From: Paracoccaceae bacterium
GTDB lineage: Bacteria > Pseudomonadota > Alphaproteobacteria > Rhodobacterales > Rhodobacteraceae
DNA length: 64,000 bases
Assembly: GCA_009773375.1 (NCBI GenBank)
Contig: WRPH01000007.1
Span: 34,665 to 98,664, forward strand
Reading direction: 5' to 3'
Part shown: in pieces, positions 16,868 through 25,064 of the stretch
Layout: the number at the start of each line of letters is the position of its first letter
How positions within the stretch are numbered: position 1 is the first letter of the stretch
Program-made: the position numbers and the translations under genes
Notes under the pieces: model-generated
The model's input: the letters and a program-made list of their open reading frames with translations, nothing else
Told to the model about the DNA's origin: nothing
Databases searched by the model: none

Positions 16868-18010
16868 TCAGGCCAGATGGTCCACCCGCTCCATATATTG
16901 CGCCAGGCCACGCACCTGCCCCAGCCAGCTTTCCAGCAGCTTCGGATCATGCGGCGCACCATGCACCCCCACGGCAATTTCGCGTTTCAGCACCGACTCC
17001 ACCGCAAACGACACCGGAGTCGACACCAGCCGCGCCATCGCAGACCCACGCGCATCGCCCCAGGCATCCATCGCCCAGGTCTGGTGGAACACCGCCCGGC
17101 CCTCGCGTTCAGCCTTCAGCGACACGAACAGGATCACCCGGTCAGGCTCGCCCGGCGCGTAAGAGTTTTCGGCCACAAACTGCGCCGCCATCTCGGCCAG
17201 CCGCGCATCGCCCGCGGGGCCTTCCAGCGTTTCGATCTCGCGGAACACCGGCGTCCAGGCCTCTTCCCAGCCGTTCAGACGGATGGTGCCGCGCACGAAA
17301 TCGCGCACCTTCCATGCCGCATCAAAGCGGTAGTCTTCCATGAACGGATAGCTGTCACGGTTGGGGTAAACCTCAAAGCTTTCCGGCTGCGGCAGCGGCG
17401 CGTCGTAGCGGCTGATCGCATCCCACGGCCGGTTCACCCGCAACTCGCTGAAATCCTTCAGCGACCGCGACGGCGAGCGCAGCGCCTTCAGCACGCCCAA
17501 CGGGGCCCAGCTGAATTTATAGCGGAAGGCGTTCGGGATCTTCGGCACACCACCGCAATAGCTGGTGAAGGACAGCACGTTATCAACATGATAGGCCTTG
17601 CTGGCCCGGTAGCGCGCCACCAGATCATGCGCCATCAGATGGTCGATGCCGGGGTCCAGACCGACCTCGTTGACCGAAACCAGCCCCTTGGCGCGGAATT
17701 CACCGTCCAGCGCCTTCATTTCCGGCGCGATGTAGGACGACGACACGAAATGCGCGGCCTTTTCCAGACAGACCTTGGCAATCGCCACATGCTGATCGGC
17801 GGGCAGCATCGAAATCGCGATGTCGCCGGGGGCCAGCGCAGCCGTCAGCGCCTCCAGCGTGTAGGCGCGGATGTCTTGCGTCAGATCACCGACCGCCTCG
17901 CGCGCCTTTTCCACCGTGCGGTTCCACACCACCACCTGATGGCCGTTTTCAATCAGCCGCCGCAAACCCGGACCCGAAGACAGCCCGGTGCCACACCAAT
18001 GAATCGTCAT
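16868..18010 (-). CDS. Saccharopine dehydrogenase family protein (reductase-like, NAD(P)-binding)
   Basis: 380 residues from the ATG at 18010 (GGGGAGA 6-7 nt upstream). An N-terminal Rossmann fold (IHWCGTGLSSGPGLRRLIENGHQVVVWNRT) and the catalytic domain of the LYS9-like saccharopine reductase family (VNEVGLDPGIDHLMAHDLV, then SFTSYCGGVPKIPNAFRYKF) are seen. It is encoded 14 nt downstream of a LYS1-type saccharopine dehydrogenase, so the pair likely acts on the lysine-saccharopine-aminoadipate semialdehyde route. Direction is not readable; catabolism is usual in relatives. Confidence 0.88.
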   Translation of the reverse strand: MTIHWCGTGLSSGPGLRRLIENGHQVVVWNRTVEKAREAVGDLTQDIRAYTLEALTAALAPGDIAISMLPADQHVAIAKVCLEKAAHFVSSSYIAPEMKALDGEFRAKGLVSVNEVGLDPGIDHLMAHDLVARYRASKAYHVDNVLSFTSYCGGVPKIPNAFRYKFSWAPLGVLKALRSPSRSLKDFSELRVNRPWDAISRYDAPLPQPESFEVYPNRDSYPFMEDYRFDAAWKVRDFVRGTIRLNGWEEAWTPVFREIETLEGPAGDARLAEMAAQFVAENSYAPGEPDRVILFVSLKAEREGRAVFHQTWAMDAWGDARGSAMARLVSTPVSFAVESVLKREIAVGVHGAPHDPKLLESWLGQVRGLAQYMERVDHLA

Positions 18011-18024
18011 GTTCTTTCTCCCCT

Positions 18025-19074
18025 TCACAGGCCCGCCGAATGGCGCAGATAATCCGCCTCGGCCCGGCCCCAAACGCCAGAATTCAGATCGCCCAGCGCC
18101 AACAGCGTCGGCAACAGCTGCGCGGCATAATCTTCGCTGCTTTCCACCGGCAGCAAGGACGGCAGGTTGTCAATCGCGGTCACATCCAGCGGCGGCGTGT
18201 CATGCACCCGCAGCGCCGGGGCGTCCCATTCGGTGACCCGGTCATAGACCTTGATCGGCGAGAAATCCGACGTCGGATCGCAGGCGATATCGCCGATCAC
18301 CGTCAGCTTGCGCGCGTCGGTCTTGGCCGAAGCGGGCACGAACACCGGGCAGCCGGGACGGGCGAGGATGCAATTGAGGAAAATGTCGTGCTGCAACACT
18401 TCCGGGAACGGCCCACCGCTGGCAGTTTCGGCCTGATCCCATTTCGTCACCGCGACGCCCATCGCAGCGCACAGATCGGCGGCACCGGTGCCAACCCGGC
18501 CCAGCGCGCCGATGACGATGGCGGTCGGCGGGGTCATGCCCTTGATCTCGGCAGCCAGATCGGCCAGCAACGCCGCCTTGCCCGGATATTTCGCAACCGG
18601 CCCGGCAATGCCGCCACGCTGCTGCGCCGCCCAGCATTTCAGCGCCACCGCAGCCCCCGCATAGCCCGCCCAATAGCCAAACGCCGCGACGCGACGCCCG
18701 TCCTCGTTCACCAGATATTCCAGATCATACAGCGTGCCACCGCCCGCCTTGAACCGCTTCAGCAGCACCTGCCCCGCCGGTTGGCCCTTGAAGGCATGGC
18801 CGAACATGATGTGGCGATGGGTCAGGGCCGTGCCATCCTCGGGCAGTTCTTTCAGCCCGAAGATGATCGCATCGGCCGGGGCCTGCGGCCACAGGTTTTC
18901 CGCCGCAATCTCGCAGCCCGCCGCCTTGTAGCCGTCAATCGGGATCGCCCGCACCGAGCTTTCTTCCACCGTCACCCGGATACCCGCCTTGATCAGCGCG
19001 GCGGCACCTTCCGGCGTCAGGCCAACACGTTCCTCATTCGGGCGCTGTTCGGCCCTTACCCACAGATGCGTCAT
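18025..19074 (-). CDS. Saccharopine dehydrogenase (LYS1 type, lysine-forming)
   Basis: 349 residues. The alanine-dehydrogenase/transhydrogenase-like fold is clear: LWVRAEQRPNEERVGLTPEGAAALIKAG at the N terminus, DAIIFGLKELPEDG, and the NAD-binding segment VIGALGRVGTGAADLC. The RPNEER motif and the length fit saccharopine dehydrogenase (NAD+, L-lysine forming). First gene of a two-gene operon with the LYS9-like enzyme. Divergent from the SGNH/glycosidase-like gene at 19249. Confidence 0.9.
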   Translation of the reverse strand: MTHLWVRAEQRPNEERVGLTPEGAAALIKAGIRVTVEESSVRAIPIDGYKAAGCEIAAENLWPQAPADAIIFGLKELPEDGTALTHRHIMFGHAFKGQPAGQVLLKRFKAGGGTLYDLEYLVNEDGRRVAAFGYWAGYAGAAVALKCWAAQQRGGIAGPVAKYPGKAALLADLAAEIKGMTPPTAIVIGALGRVGTGAADLCAAMGVAVTKWDQAETASGGPFPEVLQHDIFLNCILARPGCPVFVPASAKTDARKLTVIGDIACDPTSDFSPIKVYDRVTEWDAPALRVHDTPPLDVTAIDNLPSLLPVESSEDYAAQLLPTLLALGDLNSGVWGRAEADYLRHSAGL

Positions 19075-19248
19075 GGTGTTCCCCTGCGCTGCAAACTCTG
19101 GCGCTGAATATCAGATCGCGGCGCAAGGAACAGGGGGCGAGGCAATGCAACGCGGGCGAAATTGCGCCGCAGGCGGCTTGGGCAAGTGGTGGCTTGCCGC
19201 ACTGGTTCCGGCTATCGTGGCGCAGCCTGCCATTTGCCGAGGGTTCGT

Positions 19249-21756
19249 ATGACTGTGTTGTCGCTGCTGACTGATATTCTGTTTGTCGGGCATTCGCTGG
19301 TAGGCCCAACCTTGCCAACGGTGCTGGAGGCAGCGCTCAAGCAGATGGGCGAACCGGCGGTGGTCGAGGCGCAGATCATCAACGGCGCGTCGCTGGCCTA
19401 TAACTGGGATCACGCGACCGAGGCCGAAGGCGTCGATGCCAAGGCGCGGCTGGCCGACCGCCCCGCCGATGTGCTGATCCTGACAGAAGCGCAACCGATT
19501 GTCGGCCATGTCAAATATTCCGCCACGGCGGCCAACGTCGCCAAATTCGCGGGGCTGGCGCTGGAGGCCAATCCCGATACCCGAATTTATGTCTACGAAA
19601 CCTGGCCCAGCCTGAACTCTGGCCCCGGTGCCGACACCAAAGACGACCCCGACGCAGGCATTGCGTGGCGCGAACGGCTCGCACGCGACCTGCCGGTGTG
19701 GGAAGCGGTGGTGGCCGAAGCCTCTGCCGCCACGGGCCATCCAGTGCAATTGCTGCCCGCCGGTCAGGCGATGGGGGCGCTGGCCGATGCGATCAAGGCG
19801 GGGGCGGTGCCCGAGATCACCACGATCAACCAGATGTTTGTCGATGACATCCACCCCAACGGCAAGGGGCTGTATTTTCTGGCCATGGTGCAGGCCGCCG
19901 CGATTTCTGGCCGCAGCCCGGAAGGCCTGCCGCCAAAAATCACCCGCGCCTGGACCTCCCGCGATGCGGTGATCAGCCCGGCGCAGGCCACCGCCTTGCA
20001 ACAGATCGCGTGGCGGGCAGTGCAGGGCTATCAGCCGGGCAAAGCCACTGTGGTGCCGGTAGCAGCACCTGCGACAGTGGCGGTTGCCCCGCCGCAGACC
20101 GACACGCCCGCAGACCCGGCCTTCCCCAGCTTTGCACCAATTGCCAACCAGCATCTGGCCTTGGGGCTGGCCGGGATCAACGACTGGTCGGTGCAGCAAC
20201 CGTTTCTGAACGTGATGAAAACCGCGCGGCCTTGGGTCGGGCATCTGCCCGGCCAATGGGGCGGCTGGAGCGAGGCCGATCTGGCAAAGGCCGGCGCGCT
20301 GGGGCCACACGGCTGGCCGGTAAAAATCCCGCCCGAGGTCACCGGCCTGACCACGCTGATCCTGACCGATCTGCCCGAGGATGCCTTGGGCGTCGCGGGG
20401 CGCTACCTTCTGACATGGCAGGGCAAGGGCGCGCTGCAACTGGAAGGCCGCGCGCAGGTGGTGGATCAAGGCCCCGGCCAGATCAGCTTTGATTACACCC
20501 CCGGCGAGGGTGCGGTGCTGATCAACCTGACCCAGATCGACGCCGCCGACCCGATCCGCGATATCGTGGTGGTGCGTGCCGCGCGGGCGGATGCCTTGGC
20601 ACAAGGCGCGATCTTCAACCCCGACTGGCTGGCGCGTCTGCGCGGCGTCAACGGCCTGCGGTTCATGGACTGGATGGCGACGAATGATTCGACGCTGACC
20701 GAGGCAAAAGACCGCCCCCTGCCCGAGGATTATTCCTATGCCCGCAACGGTGTGCCGGTCGAGGTGATGGTGGCGCTGGCCAATGAGCTGCACGCCGATC
20801 CGTGGTTCACCCTGCCACATCTGGCGACCGACGATCTGGCCCGCACCTACGCGCAAATCGTGCATGACATGCTTGATGCAGCGCTGGTGGCGCAGGTCGA
20901 ATACTCCAACGAGGTCTGGAACTGGCAATTCGCCCAAGCCCGCTGGGCGGAAGAACAGGCCAAGGCGCGCTGGGGGCAGGATAAGGCCTGGGTGCAATTT
21001 TACGGCCTGCGCGCCGCACAAATTGCCTCGATCTGGGCCGATGTGTTCAAGGATGCGCCGCAACGGCTGACCCGCATCGTCTCGGTGCAGACCGGCTGGC
21101 TGGGGCTGGAAAGCCAGATCCTCGACGCGCCGCTGGTGCAGGCCGAAGGCTTGCCGCCGCCGGTGGTCAGCTTTGATGCCTATGCGGTCACCGGGTATTT
21201 CAGTGCCATGCTGGGGTCGGATCAGAAGTTTGTCACCGTGAAGGGCTGGCTGCTGCAATCCGCCGACGCCGCCCGCGCCGAAGCGGCGGCGCAAGGCCTG
21301 ACCGGGGCGCAGGCTGACGCCTATATTGCCGCGCACCGCTATGATCTGGCCGACAAGCTGGCGGCGCAAGACCTGCGCGACGGCTCGGTTTCGGGCGACC
21401 CGACCGACAGTCTGGCACAAGTGCTGGCCGAGATCCTGCCCTACCACGCCGCCATCGCTGCCGACCGTGGCCTGAAGCTGATGATGTATGAAGGCGGCAG
21501 CCATGTCGTCGGCTACGGCAACCAGACCGAAGACGAGGCGCTGACCGATTTCTTCACCCACCTGAATTTCACCCCGGAAATGGGCATGCTTTACGGCGAG
21601 CTGATCGCCGGGTGGCAGCTGCAATCAGACGCGCCGTTCAACGCCTTTGTCGATGTTTACCGCCCCGGCAAATGGGGATCCTGGGGCGCGCTGCGGCACT
21701 TGGGCGATGATAACCCGCGCTGGCAAGCGTTGGCGAAAGGCTGCCTGACATGCTGA
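19249..21756 (+). CDS. Two-domain protein: SGNH-hydrolase-like N terminus and glycosidase-like C terminus
   Basis: 835 residues from the ATG at 19249 (GAGGG before it). Residues 1-250 look like an SGNH/GDSL hydrolase: FVGHSLVG supplies the Ser block and DDIHPNGKG the Asp/His block, while the Asn block is not obvious. A Pro/Ala linker (about 265-290, AAPATVAVAPPQTD) joins a long C-terminal region with ANELHADPWFTLPHLATDDL, VEYSNEVWNWQFAQARW, and SFDAYAVTGYFSAML, reminiscent of TIM-barrel glycoside hydrolases; EYSNEVWN would hold a catalytic Glu. No signal peptide is apparent. It overlaps a glycosyltransferase gene by 7 nt, so a role in polysaccharide modification is inferred. I cannot name a family. 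Confidence 0.7.
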   Translation: MTVLSLLTDILFVGHSLVGPTLPTVLEAALKQMGEPAVVEAQIINGASLAYNWDHATEAEGVDAKARLADRPADVLILTEAQPIVGHVKYSATAANVAKFAGLALEANPDTRIYVYETWPSLNSGPGADTKDDPDAGIAWRERLARDLPVWEAVVAEASAATGHPVQLLPAGQAMGALADAIKAGAVPEITTINQMFVDDIHPNGKGLYFLAMVQAAAISGRSPEGLPPKITRAWTSRDAVISPAQATALQQIAWRAVQGYQPGKATVVPVAAPATVAVAPPQTDTPADPAFPSFAPIANQHLALGLAGINDWSVQQPFLNVMKTARPWVGHLPGQWGGWSEADLAKAGALGPHGWPVKIPPEVTGLTTLILTDLPEDALGVAGRYLLTWQGKGALQLEGRAQVVDQGPGQISFDYTPGEGAVLINLTQIDAADPIRDIVVVRAARADALAQGAIFNPDWLARLRGVNGLRFMDWMATNDSTLTEAKDRPLPEDYSYARNGVPVEVMVALANELHADPWFTLPHLATDDLARTYAQIVHDMLDAALVAQVEYSNEVWNWQFAQARWAEEQAKARWGQDKAWVQFYGLRAAQIASIWADVFKDAPQRLTRIVSVQTGWLGLESQILDAPLVQAEGLPPPVVSFDAYAVTGYFSAMLGSDQKFVTVKGWLLQSADAARAEAAAQGLTGAQADAYIAAHRYDLADKLAAQDLRDGSVSGDPTDSLAQVLAEILPYHAAIAADRGLKLMMYEGGSHVVGYGNQTEDEALTDFFTHLNFTPEMGMLYGELIAGWQLQSDAPFNAFVDVYRPGKWGSWGALRHLGDDNPRWQALAKGCLTC

Positions 21757-22565
21757 GCGTGATCATCCCGGCCTCAAACGAGGCGGGCTATATCGGTGCC
21801 TGCCTGACCGCGCTGTTCGCCTCTGGCCCGCTGGGGGCCGAGGCGATTGTCGTCGCCAACGGCTGCCGCGATGCGACCGCAGAGGTCGCGCGCGGCTATA
21901 CTGAAGCGGCGGCGGCAGCGGGCTGGCGGTTGGTGGTGCTGAATGTGCCGGAAGGCGGTAAACCCAACGCGCTGAACCGGGGCGACGCGGCAGCGCAGGG
22001 CGATCTGCGCGCCTATCTGGATGCCGATGTGGTGGTGACGCCTGATCTGATGGCGCAGCTGATCGCGACTTTGGCGACAGATCATTCCCGCTACGCCACC
22101 GGCACCGCACAGATTCCGCAGGCGAAAAGTGCCGTGACCCGCGCCTATGCCCGTTTCTGGCAGCGCCTGCCCTTCGCGCAATCGACCGCCCCCGGTTATG
22201 GCCTGTTTGCCGTCAACGCGGCGGGCCGGGCGCGCTGGGGCGACTTTCCCGGCATCATCTCGGACGATACCTTTGTGCGGCTGCAATTTGACCCCGCCGA
22301 GCGGGTGCAGGTGGCCGCCCGCTATGACTGGCCGATGATCGAAGGCTTCACAGCACTCAGCCGGGTGCGTCGCAGGCAAGATGCCGGGGTGGCCGAGATT
22401 GACCGGCTGTATCCGGGCCTGCTGGCGCGCGAGGCGAAACCGCATCTGAGCAAAGCGGCGCTGCTGGGCCTATGCCTGCGCGACCCGCTGGGTTTCGGCA
22501 CCTATGCCGCGGTGTCGCTGGCGGTGCGTCTGCGCCGCGGTCAGGGCTGGAGCCGGGGACGCTGA
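21750..22565 (+). CDS. Glycosyltransferase family 2 protein
   Basis: 271 residues with the GT2 fold: LSVIIPASNEAGYIGACLTAL at the N terminus, EGGKPNALNRGD, the metal-binding DxD as YLDADVVV and a GIISDDTFVRLQF segment typical of inverting GT2 enzymes. The ATG overlaps the stop of the SGNH/glycosidase-like gene by 7 nt, implying coupling. The donor and acceptor sugars cannot be predicted. Probably cytoplasmic or membrane-associated; the C terminus (ALLGLCLRDPLGFGTYAAVSLAV) is partly hydrophobic. Confidence 0.88.
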   Translation: MLSVIIPASNEAGYIGACLTALFASGPLGAEAIVVANGCRDATAEVARGYTEAAAAAGWRLVVLNVPEGGKPNALNRGDAAAQGDLRAYLDADVVVTPDLMAQLIATLATDHSRYATGTAQIPQAKSAVTRAYARFWQRLPFAQSTAPGYGLFAVNAAGRARWGDFPGIISDDTFVRLQFDPAERVQVAARYDWPMIEGFTALSRVRRRQDAGVAEIDRLYPGLLAREAKPHLSKAALLGLCLRDPLGFGTYAAVSLAVRLRRGQGWSRGR

Positions 22566-22615
22566 AGCGGAATTCGAGCGAATTCGCGCCCGATTTCCGT
22601 AAGAAAATCGTGCGC

Positions 22616-23404
22616 TTACAGATCGAAGGTTGCGAAAACCGGAACGTGGTCGCTGGGCTGCTCCCAGCCGCGCGCGTCGCGCAAGATCCGGCTGCCCTGC
22701 GCTGCGGCCTTGATATCGCCGGTCGCCCAGATGTGATCCAGCCGCCGCCCCTTGTCGGCGGCGTTCCAGTCGGCGGCGCGATAGCTCCACCAGCTATACA
22801 GCTTGCCATCAGGAATATCGCCACGCGTCACATCCGACCAGCCGCCCGCCTCCATCACCGCGCCCAGATGTTCCACCTCGATCGGCGTGTGCGACACGAT
22901 CTTCAGCAGCGATTTGTGATCCCAGACATCGTCTTCGCGCGGGGCAATGTTCAGATCACCGACCAGAATCGCGCGGTCGGGCCGTTCCCAATGGAACCAA
23001 TCGCGCATTTCAGTCAGGAAATCCAACTTCTGCCCGAACTTTTCATTCTGCGCCCGGTCCGGAATATCGCCCCCGGCAGGCACATAGAAATTGTGAATGG
23101 TGACACCGTTTTCCAACTGCGCCGCCACATGCCGGGCGTGGCCCAGACTGGCAAAATCCTTGTCGCCCACATCCATGATCGGCAGCTTCGACAGGATCGC
23201 CACGCCGTTGTAGCCCTTCTGGCCGCGCGCCACCATGTAGCGATAGCCCAGCGCCTGAAACTGCTCGACCGGGATCTTTTCGACCGGGCTTTTGCATTCC
23301 TGCAAACACAGAATATCAGGTTGCTCTTCCGCCATCAGCCTGGCCACCAGCCCTTCACGCAGACGGACAGAGTTGATGTTCCAGGTGGCAAGGGTGAAGG
23401 TCAT
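22616..23404 (-). CDS. xth: Exodeoxyribonuclease III
   Basis: 262 residues from MTFTLATWNINSVR at 23404; an upstream start adds unconserved residues. Family motifs are all present: ATWNINSVRLR, ILCLQECKSP (metal Glu), GYNGVAILSK, VGDLNIAPREDDVWD, RRLDHIWAT and PSDHVPVFATFDL (catalytic His). An endonuclease/exonuclease of base-excision repair that cuts at abasic sites. Convergent with the glycosyltransferase gene. Confidence 0.95.
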   Translation of the reverse strand: MTFTLATWNINSVRLREGLVARLMAEEQPDILCLQECKSPVEKIPVEQFQALGYRYMVARGQKGYNGVAILSKLPIMDVGDKDFASLGHARHVAAQLENGVTIHNFYVPAGGDIPDRAQNEKFGQKLDFLTEMRDWFHWERPDRAILVGDLNIAPREDDVWDHKSLLKIVSHTPIEVEHLGAVMEAGGWSDVTRGDIPDGKLYSWWSYRAADWNAADKGRRLDHIWATGDIKAAAQGSRILRDARGWEQPSDHVPVFATFDL

Positions 23405-23470
23405 GGCGCGCTCCAGATGCAGACGGCGGAGCCTAGGCTCTGCCGTCCCATATCTCAAGACACCTTCCGC

Positions 23471-23785
23471 TTAGTCGGTCAGCGTGAAGGTGTTGGTTTC
23501 GCACAGGTTGGCGGTGCCTTCCATCGTGGCCTCGTTTTCCATCACGAATTGCAGATCATAGCTGCACACGTCGCTGCCGTCTGCGATGGTCACGGTGCCG
23601 GTTTCGCCGACGGCCAGCACATCCACGCCCAGAATATCATCGCCCCAATCAGCGGCCTCGGGCAGCGAAACATACAGGTTGCTGAGCGGCTGGCTGCTGT
23701 TGTTGATCAGCGTGAACACCAGATCTTCGGCAAAAGCCGGGGCGGCAAGCAAGGTAAACACCGCAGCAAGGGTCTTGATTTTCAT
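23471..23785 (-). CDS. Small secreted protein of unknown function
   Basis: 104 residues from the ATG at 23785 (GGGAG upstream). A signal peptide (MKIKTLAAVFTLLAAPAFA) is followed by a short beta-rich acidic domain with two cysteines (DVCSYDLQF and ANLCETNTF) that could form a disulfide. The mature part begins EDLVFTLINNSSQPLSNLYV. Not recognised. It lies downstream of the two sRNA-like units on the same strand. Confidence 0.75.
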   Translation of the reverse strand: MKIKTLAAVFTLLAAPAFAEDLVFTLINNSSQPLSNLYVSLPEAADWGDDILGVDVLAVGETGTVTIADGSDVCSYDLQFVMENEATMEGTANLCETNTFTLTD

Positions 23786-23874
23786 ATGAAACTCCCAGCG
23801 GATGCCCACCACCCGCGCCGCGCGGATTTGCCCGCAGATCGGCGATAAAACAAGTGTGGAAAACCCATCATTTT

Positions 23875-23930
23875 AAAAAAATGCGCCCAGCCAGATGGCC
23901 GGGCGTAAGGTCCAACAGGGAGGTAATTTG
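23875..23930 (-). ncRNA. Candidate sRNA, unit 2 (anti-SD motif plus terminator)
   Basis: On the minus strand CCTCCCTGTTGGACCT (23923-23908) is followed by a hairpin (stem about CGCCCGGCC/GGCTGGGCG) and seven T residues (23881-23875). TATAAGAAT lies just upstream (about 23942-23934) and could be a -10 element. CCTCCC is complementary to Shine-Dalgarno sequences. The family is unknown to me. Confidence 0.45.
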
Positions 23931-24052
23931 ATTCTTATAGCATGAATTCCGCATTCCGGCTTGCGTGAAATCAAATTCTGATAAAATACGACTTTTTCGC
24001 CACAACCCGTGATTGCAGAATGCAACCAAGTCAACGGCTACGCGCTTTTTGC

Positions 24053-24122
24053 AAAAAAAGACCGGGCGACAAGCGCCCGGCCAGGTCCAACAGGGAGGAT
24101 GCCGTGTCATAACCCCGACACG
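24053..24122 (-). ncRNA. Candidate sRNA, unit 1 (anti-SD motif plus terminator)
   Basis: On the minus strand: stem-loop CGTGTC/GACACG (24122-24103), then CCTCCCTGTTGGACCT (24098-24083), hairpin CCGGGCG/CGCCCGG (24080-24062) and seven T residues (24059-24053). The 16-nt core is identical to that of unit 2, 175 bp downstream. A free-standing sRNA or a processed 3' end of the response-regulator transcript are both possible. Confidence 0.48.
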
Positions 24123-24224
24123 ACAAGGGGAACTCGCTGCACCAATCCGGCCCATGTCGCCTACATAATCATCAAATCCGGCAACAATAAGACCCGTATC
24201 CGACGAAATCGGTAAAATTACGCC

Positions 24225-24911
24225 CTAGGCCACCAATTTGTAGCCGCCGCTTTCCGTCACCAGCAGCCGCGCATTCGCCGGATCGGCCTCAATCTTCTGG
24301 CGCAGACGGTAAATGTGGGTTTCCAGCGTATGCGTCGTCACCCCGGCATTATAACCCCACACCTCGTGGAGCAGCACATCCCGCGCCACCACGCCTTGTT
24401 GGGCGCGATAAAGATACTTCAGGATGTTGGTTTCCTTTTCGGTTAACCGCACCTTTTTATCCTTGGCATCGACCAGCAGTTTCTGCGCCGGTTTGAAGGT
24501 ATACGGCCCCATCTGGAACACCGCATCTTCGGATTGTTCATGCGTGCGCAACTGTGCGCGGATACGGGCCAGCAGCACCGGGAATTTGAACGGCTTGGTC
24601 ACATAGTCGTTCGCGCCCGAATCAAGCCCCAGAATGGTGTCGCTGTCGGTGTCGTGCCCGGTCAGCATCATGATCGGGCATTTCACCCCGGATTTGCGCA
24701 TCCGGCGGCACAGCTCGCGGCCATCGGTATCGGGCAGGCCGACATCGAGGATCACCAGATCGTAAAGCCCGGCCTTCGATTTCTCCATGCCCTCGGCCCC
24801 GGTGCTGGCTTCGAACACGTCGAAATCCTCGGTCATCACCAGCTGTTCGCTCAGCGCTTCGCGCAGATCGTCATCGTCATCGACCAACAGGATTTTGCGC
24901 AACTGTGCCAT
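24225..24911 (-). CDS. Response regulator transcription factor, OmpR type
   Basis: 228 residues. The receiver domain (1-120) has the acidic pocket DDDDD, phosphoacceptor Asp in LVILDVGLPDTDG, Thr in MMLTGHD and Lys in YVTKPFKFPVLLARI; the C-terminal winged helix (130-228) has VRLTEKETNILKYL, HEVWGYNAGVTTHTLETHIYRLRQKI and the final TESGGYKLVA. No histidine kinase is adjacent, so it is an orphan. It may control the sRNA-like units downstream, but nothing in the sequence shows this. Confidence 0.93.
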   Translation of the reverse strand: MAQLRKILLVDDDDDLREALSEQLVMTEDFDVFEASTGAEGMEKSKAGLYDLVILDVGLPDTDGRELCRRMRKSGVKCPIMMLTGHDTDSDTILGLDSGANDYVTKPFKFPVLLARIRAQLRTHEQSEDAVFQMGPYTFKPAQKLLVDAKDKKVRLTEKETNILKYLYRAQQGVVARDVLLHEVWGYNAGVTTHTLETHIYRLRQKIEADPANARLLVTESGGYKLVA

Positions 24912-25064
24912 TTCACGTCTCCATGACCGGGCAAGCCTGCCCTTCGCTGCAAGACATGCGCCCGGCTCACGGCTGCGACAAGATTTGCTACAATCGGCTC
25001 ACGCGGTCGTGTCGCAGGCTTGGGAAATGTTTCAATTCCGTCACCGTTGTCTTATGCAAGGCGC

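Larger units (their letters stand above)
23786..24224. other. 439-bp intergenic region holding two sRNA-like units
   Basis: No supported protein gene: a 95-codon open frame on the minus strand (23868-24155) has no start signal and crosses both hairpins. The region has lower GC than its surroundings by eye and carries two copies of a 16-nt motif, each followed by a GC-rich hairpin and a T-run on the minus strand. Confidence 0.75.

Noticed and set aside
22567..22589. Small palindrome GGAATTC-GAGC-GAATTC after the glycosyltransferase gene as a terminator
   Set aside because: Stem short and AT-containing with no T-run on either strand; probably chance.
23868..24155. 95-codon minus-strand frame in the intergenic region
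   Set aside because: No start signal, crosses two terminator hairpins and a repeated RNA-like motif; no recognisable protein features.
24912..25064. FMN riboswitch before ribA
   Set aside because: The gap is about 150 nt and shows none of the conserved FMN-aptamer segments; ribA also has a weak leader of its own.
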